NCBI GenBank assembly: GCA_019417795.1
Contig: DXUR01000159.1
Span: forward strand, 1 to 6,320
Direction: 5' to 3'
From: Clostridiales bacterium
Lineage (GTDB): Bacteria > Bacillota_A > Clostridia > Oscillospirales > Oscillospiraceae
Length of the DNA: 6,320 bases
In this document: positions 1-4,847 of the stretch, in pieces
Position numbering within the stretch: position 1 is the stretch's first letter
How the letters are laid out: each line of letters starts with the position of its first letter
Position numbers and translations under genes: made by a program
The notes under the pieces: generated by a model
Database searches by the model: none
The model's input: only the letters and a program-made list of their open reading frames with translations
Told to the model about the DNA's origin: nothing

Positions 1-111
1 GGGATACACAGCTTGGATATATCCGCCGACTGCCTGCTGCATACTGCGCAAATCATTTCCAATATCAGTTACATACGGAGCCTTTCCCGGCTCCACCATT
101 AAAACATTCAT
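1..111 (-). CDS. DUF3846 domain protein, N-terminal 37 residues (partial)
   Basis: The gene starts with ATG at 111-109 and runs off the left edge. The visible residues begin MNVLMVEPGKAPYVTDIG and continue with a QQAVGGYIQAVYP stretch. This pattern (a short beta strand, a V-E-P-G-K turn, then SMQxxVGGYIxAVYP) is the one I associate with DUF3846, a small domain common in Firmicutes mobile elements and phages. Its molecular role is not established. A strong AGGAGG lies at 119-124, and part of it overlaps the stop codon of the upstream peptidase gene (124-126), leaving 12 bases between stop and start. The two genes are therefore almost certainly co-transcribed and translationally coupled. An ATG at 107-105 is out of frame, and the one at codon 5 has poorer spacing, so the first ATG is preferred. 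Family assignment rests on the N-terminus only. Confidence 0.82.
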   Translation of the reverse strand, partial: MNVLMVEPGKAPYVTDIGNDLRSMQQAVGGYIQAVYP

Positions 112-123
112 ACTCTTTCCTCC

Positions 124-1320
124 TCAGTCATAGCTGATGTACGGCACCTTCAGCCAGTGTGTCCAATTGCGTTTTGCAAGTTCCGTTTTGACAACGCCAT
201 ACTTTGTTCCCATGGCCTCGATGACCTGACCGCCGCCGATGTAAACACCGATGTGTCCCTCATGCCAAACCGCAAAGCCGGGAATGTCCGGCATGGTGTC
301 GATGGGTCCGGACTCCGTGGCGCTGTAGTACATCTGGTTTGCACCGATATCCGGCATCCCATGGGTACCGTAGTCGATGGTCATCGTTTCCGGGGACAGC
401 CAGCTGTAGCCCTTGATAAGTCCTACACAGTCGGTTGTTCTACCGCCCAGCCAGTGGGCGCGGATGAAGCCCTCATGATTACCAACGCCATCTGGGTATT
501 GTGATACCTTGTAGGTAAGGAGTGACTCCGTTAGCACATTGCCATAGGTCCCCCAGACATAGCCCCAGCCGGACTCCCACGCATGAATGGCATAGGTCAC
601 AAGGTCGGTGGCGTTTTTATTGCTGGGATCGCTGAATGCCGAGATATCCAAATCAATGCCGTTGCCCTCCCCGCGAAGGAACTCGCCGCTGTTGCTACCA
701 CCGTCCGCAGCACCAGCAATCATGGTATAGATGTGGTTGATGTTGCTCTTATCATCCTCCGTGATCGTCCGGCCCAACTCTGCTTCGAGATTTGCATACG
801 CCTGATACAGCGAAACCGGAACAGCGACGGTGTATTCTTCTTCTGTACTGGTGACCGTTCCATCCTCGCTCTCCACTTCTACCGTGCGGGTACGGGTTTC
901 CCAATTGTAGAAGCACTCTACAAAGCGGTTTGCTGCCCGTCTGCTGGGAGCATCGTCGCCAAAGCAAAGGGCATAAAAAACAGCCTTGACTCGGATTGGG
1001 TCAAGGCTGTTTCCACCTTCCGTCCGCCCATTGACGGAGGCGACCGCCGAATCCAGAAGAGAAAACGCGGAGCGCATCTCCTCAATGTGAGAGCGGAATG
1101 CCATAGGCACCTCGGTCGAATAGCTCGTCCCATAGAAGGCTGCGGCTACCGCCTGGTTGTTGTGATCCGCACCGCCTGTGCCGATGGAGCACAGCACGGC
1201 GATCAGGAGGATGACGGGCGAGAGAACAGCGACCAGCCCCCAGCCGATCCCTTTGCGGAATTTCTCGTTGGAAAGGGCCGCCGCTGCGGTTTTTGCAATC
1301 ATACCTGCAGTTACTGCCAT
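124..1320 (-). CDS. Membrane-anchored NlpC/P60 (C40) peptidoglycan hydrolase, CD1108-like conjugation protein
   Basis: This 398-residue protein probably cleaves cell-wall peptide stems so that the conjugation channel can cross the wall. A positively charged start (residues 10-23) leads into one hydrophobic segment at about 25-46, which fits an N-in membrane anchor with the rest outside the cell. Residues 70-200 form a helical region of unknown fold, with an acidic/Thr-rich stretch at 141-164. A Gly/Ser linker at 203-222 leads to the C-terminal C40 domain (about 236-395). This domain shows YVWGTYG (254-260), the presumed nucleophile Cys298 in TTDCVGL, His356 in EGHIGVYIGGG, and Glu368 in VIEAM as the possible third polar residue. 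The start ATG has AAAGGAGG at 1331-1338 with normal spacing. It follows VirB4, as in Tn1549/CTn4-type elements. The reading frame stays open for 104 codons upstream but contains no ATG, GTG or TTG, which supports the start at 1320. The enzymatic activity is inferred from the motifs. Confidence 0.9.
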   Translation of the reverse strand: MAVTAGMIAKTAAAALSNEKFRKGIGWGLVAVLSPVILLIAVLCSIGTGGADHNNQAVAAAFYGTSYSTEVPMAFRSHIEEMRSAFSLLDSAVASVNGRTEGGNSLDPIRVKAVFYALCFGDDAPSRRAANRFVECFYNWETRTRTVEVESEDGTVTSTEEEYTVAVPVSLYQAYANLEAELGRTITEDDKSNINHIYTMIAGAADGGSNSGEFLRGEGNGIDLDISAFSDPSNKNATDLVTYAIHAWESGWGYVWGTYGNVLTESLLTYKVSQYPDGVGNHEGFIRAHWLGGRTTDCVGLIKGYSWLSPETMTIDYGTHGMPDIGANQMYYSATESGPIDTMPDIPGFAVWHEGHIGVYIGGGQVIEAMGTKYGVVKTELAKRNWTHWLKVPYISYD

Positions 1321-1330
1321 TTTGTATTGA

Positions 1331-1338
1331 CCTCCTTT
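1331..1338 (-). promoter_or_regulatory. Ribosome binding site fixing the peptidase start
   Basis: The minus strand reads AAAGGAGG about 10 bases before the ATG at 1320. As the upstream frame is open but has no start codon, this site decides the start of the C40 peptidase. Confidence 0.8.
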
Positions 1339-1495
1339 ATTTAAACTGTCTTTTGTGTTATAGTTATCTTGTAATAACTTGCTTGCTTCTTTTGCGGTCT
1401 CTATTGCCAGTCCCTGGTGGAACCTTTTCGACGTCTCCGTTGCGCTGTCAGCTGTCAGCTTGCTGATGTCTGTAGTCGATTGGAGGAATGTTCGT

Positions 1496-1549
1496 ATGAC
1501 AAAGAAAGTATCTATGGTGAGCCTGGGGGTTAATGAGACGCGAGGCTGA
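1496..1549 (+). CDS. Possible 17-codon small ORF or gene-start fragment (uncertain)
   Basis: On the strand opposite to the operon, GGAGGA at 1482-1487 precedes an ATG at 1496 with 8-base spacing, and the frame encodes MTKKVSMVSLGVNETRG before a TGA. The first 11 residues resemble the usual beginning of the radical-SAM methylthiotransferase RimO (MxxKVxMVSLGC...). The match stops just where the family's Cys-x-Lys-Asn should follow. The frame is also open upstream of the ATG. It could be the truncated 5' end of a chromosomal gene captured with the neighbouring tRNA-like sequence, a leader peptide, or chance. I do not claim that it is expressed. Confidence 0.15.
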   Translation: MTKKVSMVSLGVNETRG

Positions 1550-1638
1550 GAAATCTTGGCGAAGTCAGGGCTGTGTAAACAGTGGCTGCAAAAGAACGGA
1601 TTATCCCCCTTGGGGTTCGAATCCCCGCCGTCTCACCA
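1535..1638 (+). ncRNA. tRNA/tmRNA-like structure with T-arm, acceptor-like stem and CCA end (degenerate or attachment-site remnant)
   Basis: The 3' part matches tRNA rules. The T stem is TGGGG (1611-1615) with CCCCG (1623-1627), closed around a canonical TTCGAAT loop (1616-1622). Next come a 7-base acceptor strand CCGTCTC (1628-1634), discriminator A1635 and an encoded CCA (1636-1638). GAGACGC at 1535-1541 pairs with the acceptor strand at 6 of 7 positions. A 4-bp D-like stem (GGCT 1544-1547 with AGTC 1563-1566) encloses a loop containing GG, but at 15 bases it is too long. The hairpin at 1571-1582 closes on a GTAA tetraloop instead of a 7-base anticodon loop, so no anticodon can be read. The total length of 104 bases is longer than usual for a tRNA and far shorter than a tmRNA. 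The end CCGCCGTCTC-ACCA differs by one C from the common tmRNA end CGTCTCCACCA. A working tRNA is unlikely. A decayed tRNA/tmRNA, an old integration-site copy, or a tRNA-mimicking RNA are the options. Confidence 0.35.
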
Positions 1639-1645
1639 AACATTA

Positions 1646-1675
1646 GAGCAGAGGTTCTTGATAGAACCTCTGCTC
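1646..1675. terminator. 13-bp perfect hairpin just downstream of the VirB4 gene
   Basis: GAGCAGAGGTTCT (1646-1658) pairs perfectly with AGAACCTCTGCTC (1663-1675) around a 4-base loop. It begins 5 bases after the VirB4 stop codon on the minus strand and 7 bases after the CCA end of the tRNA-like structure on the plus strand. Neither side has a good run of T residues (minus side TAATGTTTGG, plus side ACTATTTATC), so intrinsic termination would be weak. It may serve as an mRNA 3'-end stabiliser, a partial terminator that lowers expression of the peptidase, or the terminator of a former plus-strand RNA gene. Confidence 0.5.
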
Positions 1676-1680
1676 ACTAT

Positions 1681-3513
1681 TTATCTGCCACCCGCTGTGC
1701 CAAACAGCTTTTCCTTGTAGGTGGGAGCGTGTACTTCCAGCAGATATCGCTCGTTGCCACACTTGTACAGGCAGACACCACGCTGGGGAAACTTGATGAG
1801 ATTGTATTCTGCCTCATCAAGCTGGAGCATCTCCATGTAAGACCGCTTATCGATAGATCCTGCATTGAACAGGAACTGGTGGGGCGGGATGCTGAACAAA
1901 GGCTTTGTCATCTCGCGGATACCCTCCTGGTCAAAATCCTCCAGATTCTGACTTGCCAGCAGCATGGCGGATTCTTTTTTACGAACACGCTTGAGGCAAT
2001 TTCGGATGTACTCGATAGCAGTTGGGTTGGAGAGCCAGATGTACAGCTCATCCAGTGCCGCCACCGTGTTTCCTTCAGTCAAGAGCTTGTCCGACAGATA
2101 GGAGAGTACATTGAACAGCATGGCGTTACGAACATTTTTCGCTGCGCTCAACAGTCCTTTGACACCGAACACCAAGAATCGGCTGGACGTGATGTTAGTA
2201 TGACCGTTGAAGAATTGCGCGTCCGCGCCCTTGCACATGGAGTGCAACCCAAGCAGGACTTCTTGAAGAAGATTCTTCGTGTAGAGCTGATGCGCTTCGG
2301 CATGATAGTTTTTGAACTCATCTTCGATCAGGTCATAGAGATCAGAGAGAGTAGGATAATCCTCTGCTCGCATCCGGACAAAGTTGCTCCGATCCGTGAT
2401 GCCCCATTTCTGATACAGCTTCGACAGCATGATCTCGATGGTGTCGATGTGAGCATAGCTGAAATCTTTATAGGCGCGGAAGAAGTCCTTGAGGAAAGAT
2501 ATGTGTTGTGACAGTAGGGTGCTTTTTCGAAATGCTTCCGGCGCCGCAGTATCATCTGGGTCGCCACCATCATCCCAGCATTTGGGTTCCAGCACATTGA
2601 TGATGTACTGCCCCGCCATGAGGTCGGCAAAGCAGCCACCCACAGCCTCGCACATCTCTCGTTGCTCATGCTCGGCATCCAATGTGATTATGGATTTCCC
2701 GGATTCCAGCAAATTGAGAATAAGAAGCTTCATCAAGTACGATTTACCTTGACCAGAGTTGCCGAGGATGAGAATATTAGCAGAGGTCTTATCCTCGTCA
2801 CGCTGGTCGAAGTCTACAAGGATATTACTTCCATATTTGTCCTTGCCAATGTAGAACCCTTTGGCATCCGTCTTGCCGGAATAGTTGAAGGGATAGAGAT
2901 TAGCCACAGAGTTGGCTGGGAGCACACGTTCAAACTGTGCGCCGAAAGCATTGTATCCCACAGGGCTGACACAGCAGAAACCCTGCTGTTGGCGGAGCAA
3001 GAGTTTATCCACATTGAGCTTGCTGCGTACCAACTCGGTCAGCACATCGGTCTGTAACAGTTTCAGCGCATCGTAGTCTGGGGCGGTCAGTTCAAGATAA
3101 ACCGCACAGTGGAACAATGGCTCTCGATTGCGATGCATAGAAGCTATCAGCGATGCCACATCCTGTAAATTGCTTTCAGCGGTGACCGTCTGCCGCAAGT
3201 CGTTTGTGTTCGAGCTGCCCATACGGTTTTTATTTGTTGCATTTTGAATGATACGATCCTCCTCCGCAGGTGTGAGCTGTCGGGTGTAGATGCGCAGAGT
3301 GATCCCATCCTTCTCGCCTAAGTGCCGTAGCAGTGCCTGCTCGTCAGTTTGAGTCGGATACTCTCGCAGTGCCCATACGCAACGGAAGGTATTACCGCAG
3401 ATAAAGTGGTCGGGATTGAATTTCACAACGGAGGGTGCGATCATATCCAAAAAAGATTTGCTCGGTACATCAGCCGCATACCTTGCGGTGGCCTTTTTCT
3501 TATCTTTTGCCAT
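1681..3513 (-). CDS. VirB4-like conjugal transfer ATPase (CD1110-like)
   Basis: This 610-residue protein is the ATP-hydrolysing motor of the type IV secretion system at the inner face of the membrane, powering channel assembly and DNA/protein transfer. The N-terminal third (1-210) is a VirB4/CagE-type region. The C-terminal RecA-like domain has Walker A GNSGQGKS (251-258), a strand ITLDAEHE (276-283), Walker B AALDEL (485-490, Asp488-Glu489), and a SQNLEDF segment (521-527) at the conserved sensor-like Ser-Gln. The C-terminus ends KEKLFGTAGGR and looks intact. The ATG at 3513 has GGAGGAGGG 6 bases upstream, and only 15 bases separate it from the preceding gene. Many VirB4 proteins exceed 750 residues. 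Here the missing N-terminal part appears to be supplied by the upstream gene at 3529-4116, so the ATPase is split over two genes. Family assignment is firm; function in transfer follows from the family. Confidence 0.95.
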   Translation of the reverse strand: MAKDKKKATARYAADVPSKSFLDMIAPSVVKFNPDHFICGNTFRCVWALREYPTQTDEQALLRHLGEKDGITLRIYTRQLTPAEEDRIIQNATNKNRMGSSNTNDLRQTVTAESNLQDVASLIASMHRNREPLFHCAVYLELTAPDYDALKLLQTDVLTELVRSKLNVDKLLLRQQQGFCCVSPVGYNAFGAQFERVLPANSVANLYPFNYSGKTDAKGFYIGKDKYGSNILVDFDQRDEDKTSANILILGNSGQGKSYLMKLLILNLLESGKSIITLDAEHEQREMCEAVGGCFADLMAGQYIINVLEPKCWDDGGDPDDTAAPEAFRKSTLLSQHISFLKDFFRAYKDFSYAHIDTIEIMLSKLYQKWGITDRSNFVRMRAEDYPTLSDLYDLIEDEFKNYHAEAHQLYTKNLLQEVLLGLHSMCKGADAQFFNGHTNITSSRFLVFGVKGLLSAAKNVRNAMLFNVLSYLSDKLLTEGNTVAALDELYIWLSNPTAIEYIRNCLKRVRKKESAMLLASQNLEDFDQEGIREMTKPLFSIPPHQFLFNAGSIDKRSYMEMLQLDEAEYNLIKFPQRGVCLYKCGNERYLLEVHAPTYKEKLFGTAGGR

Positions 3514-3528
3514 GTGAACCCTCCTCCA

Positions 3529-4116
3529 TTATTCTCCGAAGATAATCCAGCGTTCGCCATCATGATCCTCGAACCGCTCTGTGGTCACATTCTGCTCGAA
3601 GTAGACTCCCAGCATCCTTTTGAGATCCTGCTCGGCGGCACGACGGACGGAAAATCCGTTATCCTTGATACTCTTTTCGATGCGGGAGAGATAGCTGAAC
3701 ACATCGGATTCCTTTTTGCTCTGCAGCCGGACGAGAATATAAAACTCTCGGCTGGATGCCATAAGCACTTGGATGCGATCCAGGTGTGCGCTGTCTTGCT
3801 CCAACAGCTTTCGGATGGCGGGCAGATCCTCAAGATTTGCCTGCTGTCGATAGAACTCCTTGTTATTCTCGAAGGACTCCTTCGAATTCAGAGCCAGCAT
3901 TTCAATTTCCGCCTGCCCTTTAATGACATTCAGAAGCGCATATATCCTTGCGCCTACACCGGAGCCCGGCAAGACAGAAATGTTAGTTGGTTTAATAGCA
4001 AAAAACACCAGATTCCCCATGCGGGTTGCGATGCCGTAGTCGGTGAAATCATCAATGCCCATGAGCTGCCGAGTAGACTGCTCACGGGCATCTTTCTTTT
4101 CCTGTTTTCTGTTCAT
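3529..4116 (-). CDS. Separate VirB4 N-terminal-domain-like conjugation protein
   Basis: This 195-residue protein has no signal peptide, no membrane segment and no nucleotide-binding motif. A charged start (1-16) is followed by DYGIATRMGNLVFFAIKPTN (26-45), a predicted helix AxIEMLALNSKESFENNK (69-86), and a helical RKLLEQDSAHLDRIQVLMASSREFYI region (102-127), then a strand/helix C-terminus. The order and style match the N-terminal barrel region of VirB4/TraC-type proteins, and the gene lies directly before the ATPase. I infer that it forms a complex with the ATPase and the PrgI-like membrane protein. Its ATG overlaps the PrgI stop codon (ATGA at 4113-4116), a clear sign of translational coupling. 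The stop is followed by 15 bases and a strong ribosome binding site for the ATPase. No enzymatic function is suggested. The family is recognised by context and pattern, not by a named domain. Confidence 0.85.
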   Translation of the reverse strand: MNRKQEKKDAREQSTRQLMGIDDFTDYGIATRMGNLVFFAIKPTNISVLPGSGVGARIYALLNVIKGQAEIEMLALNSKESFENNKEFYRQQANLEDLPAIRKLLEQDSAHLDRIQVLMASSREFYILVRLQSKKESDVFSYLSRIEKSIKDNGFSVRRAAEQDLKRMLGVYFEQNVTTERFEDHDGERWIIFGE

Positions 4117-4376
4117 GTGTCAAGTCTCCATTCGTAGTATTGTTGTTTTGTCAGCAGGAAGGCTGCAGCGTAGCGGATGAAGTCCAGAATGCTGGTTCCC
4201 TCATGTCGGATGGTCAAGAAGGCAAAGACAGCAGTCAGCACCAGAGGCAGAGCAATGCCAGTCTGGGTCAGCGCCAGAAAAGATAGAAGAAGTCCTACGC
4301 CAATGATGCCAATGTCTCGAAGCTCCCAAAGCCACAGCGTAGCCTTTGCAGACAAATTGTCCGGATAAATGTACAT
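4113..4376 (-). CDS. PrgI-family small membrane protein of the conjugation machinery
   Basis: The 87-residue protein has the PrgI layout: a short N-terminus with YPDNLSAKATLWLWELRDIG (4-23), two hydrophobic segments at about 22-38 and 41-56 joined by a tight turn, then an amphipathic tail ILDFIRYAAAFLLTKQQYYEW (63-83). PrgI-family proteins are VirB3-like inner-membrane parts of Gram-positive type IV secretion systems and sit beside VirB4 genes, as here. Translation starts at the ATG at 4376. The upstream GGGGGTGATT (4381-4390) is a usable but not perfect ribosome binding site. The stop codon overlaps the start of the next gene by 4 bases. The 64-base gap upstream holds a strong hairpin, so this gene begins a sub-module of the operon. 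Length and features agree with the family, and I see nothing missing. Confidence 0.9.
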   Translation of the reverse strand: MYIYPDNLSAKATLWLWELRDIGIIGVGLLLSFLALTQTGIALPLVLTAVFAFLTIRHEGTSILDFIRYAAAFLLTKQQYYEWRLDT

Positions 4377-4397
4377 GGTTAATCACCCCCGATGAGA

Positions 4398-4435
4398 ACG
4401 AGAGAGACCGCGGTTGCTTCCGCGGTCTCTCTCGT
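4398..4435. terminator. 16-bp hairpin between the RHH gene and the PrgI-like gene
   Basis: ACGAGAGAGACCGCGG (4398-4413) pairs perfectly with CCGCGGTCTCTCTCGT (4420-4435) around a 6-base loop. On the minus strand, which carries the genes, it is followed by TCTCATCGGGGG rather than a T run. On the plus strand it is followed by GGTTGTTATTCTTTTT. It could be an attenuator, a processing or stability element that sets PrgI/VirB4 levels relative to the methyltransferase and RHH genes, or an opposite-strand terminator. Its downstream edge lies 7 bases before the PrgI ribosome binding site, so folding may also affect initiation there. Confidence 0.5.
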
Positions 4436-4440
4436 GGTTG

Positions 4441-4587
4441 TTATTCTTTTTCCGTATCTTCCAACGCACTTTCGATGAGCTGGATGAGGAACTGCTTTTG
4501 CTTGAGGTTGTGGGCTACCAGATATTCTTTCAGCCGATCGAAGAGCTCTGCCGGGATCTGTACCGCCAAGGTGCGTTCTGCTTTCAT
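4441..4587 (-). CDS. Possible internal-start product: 48-residue RHH-like protein
   Basis: Codon 49 of the tandem RHH gene is an ATG at 4587-4585 with AAGGAGG at 4595-4601, giving 7-base spacing. This is as good as any start in the operon. The resulting protein, MKAERTLAVQIPAELFDRLK and onward to EDTEKE, would be a single RHH unit, the usual size of an Arc/CopG-type dimer subunit. A cell making both products could form mixed assemblies. The sequence shows a site capable of initiation; whether it is used cannot be seen. Confidence 0.45.
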   Translation of the reverse strand: MKAERTLAVQIPAELFDRLKEYLVAHNLKQKQFLIQLIESALEDTEKE

Positions 4588-4731
4588 GCTATTGCCTCCT
4601 TCAAAGTGTTCGACGAAGATACGCTCCACATATTCCGCCAGTGTATTTAGCTCCCATTCTTCTTTTTCTGTCATGATCTTTGCGTGAAGCTCGGCAGGGA
4701 TCATCGCACAGAGGTTCTTTTTGCCCTCCAT
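4441..4731 (-). CDS. Tandem ribbon-helix-helix-like protein (two halves)
   Basis: This 96-residue soluble protein is made of two similar halves. Half one (4-43) has a strand-like KKNLCAMIPAEL followed by helices around HAKIMTEKEEWE and LAEYVERIFVEHF. Half two (49-96) has ERTLAVQIPAEL followed by FDRLKEYLVAHNL and KQFLIQLIESALED. Both share the IPAEL turn. A short beta strand followed by two helices is the ribbon-helix-helix (Arc/MetJ/CopG) plan. Such proteins bind operators as dimers, and here the two halves could form one DNA-binding unit within a single chain. A role as operon regulator or as a relaxosome accessory is inferred. The start ATG at 4731 has AAGGAGG at 4739-4745 with 7-base spacing. 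The linker residues EGGNS are encoded by a second perfect ribosome binding site (see 4595-4601), which suggests a fusion of two once separate genes or a second product. The 116 bases upstream (4732-4847) are AT-rich and hold no clear promoter. Confidence 0.75.
   Translation of the reverse strand: MEGKKNLCAMIPAELHAKIMTEKEEWELNTLAEYVERIFVEHFEGGNSMKAERTLAVQIPAELFDRLKEYLVAHNLKQKQFLIQLIESALEDTEKE
4595..4601 (-). promoter_or_regulatory. Internal ribosome binding site within the RHH gene
   Basis: AAGGAGG lies inside the coding frame, where it encodes part of the EGG linker, with ATG 7 bases downstream. It matches the strength and spacing of the site in front of the full-length gene (4739-4745). Confidence 0.6.
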
Positions 4732-4847
4732 TGGTATGCCTCCTTATTTTAATTTTGCAAGCAAAGCATACTGAAAGAAGGTAAGAAAATCTATTCACCA
4801 AACCCAACGAAGAAGCAATGCGAAAGCCAGCGATACCACCAAAGCTA

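Larger units (their letters stand above)
1321..1680. other. 360-base intergenic region between virB4-like and C40 peptidase genes
   Basis: This gap interrupts an otherwise tightly packed operon. From the VirB4 stop it holds, in transcription order, a 13-bp hairpin (1646-1675), a tRNA/tmRNA-like 3' structure on the opposite strand (1535-1638), a short plus-strand ORF with a good ribosome binding site (1496-1549), a stretch with a tandem GCTGTCA repeat (about 1444-1458), and the peptidase ribosome binding site (1331-1338). I see no convincing -35/-10 pair on the minus strand. The peptidase frame is open across 1321-1632 without any start codon. The region looks like inserted or remnant DNA rather than normal spacing for this operon, but its origin cannot be settled from the sequence alone. 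Confidence 0.6.

Noticed and set aside
583..1344. Long plus-strand open frame of 253 codons
   Set aside because: It lies opposite the C40 peptidase gene. The minus-strand frame has a membrane anchor, catalytic motifs and a proper ribosome binding site, while the plus-strand translation shows no recognisable domain.
1535..1638. Annotation as a functional tRNA or selenocysteine tRNA
   Set aside because: No 7-base anticodon loop can be formed, the D loop is too long and one acceptor pair is mismatched, so only a tRNA-like call is justified.
1535..1638. Annotation as a complete tmRNA
   Set aside because: Only the 3' end resembles tmRNA. There is no GGATTCGAC-type 5' segment, no convincing tag reading frame and not enough length.
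1582..2511. Plus-strand open frame of 309 codons starting at a GTG in the tRNA-like region
   Set aside because: Most of it is antisense to the VirB4 ATPase domain, it has no ribosome binding site, and its translation resembles no family.
3349..4137. Plus-strand open frame of 262 codons
   Set aside because: It is the antisense shadow of the VirB4 N-terminal protein and the start of the ATPase gene.
4732..4847. Additional small gene or promoter between the methyltransferase and RHH genes
   Set aside because: Only very short frames occur and no convincing -35/-10 pair with correct spacing is visible. A small TTTGC-GCAAA inverted repeat near 4757-4768 is too short to interpret.
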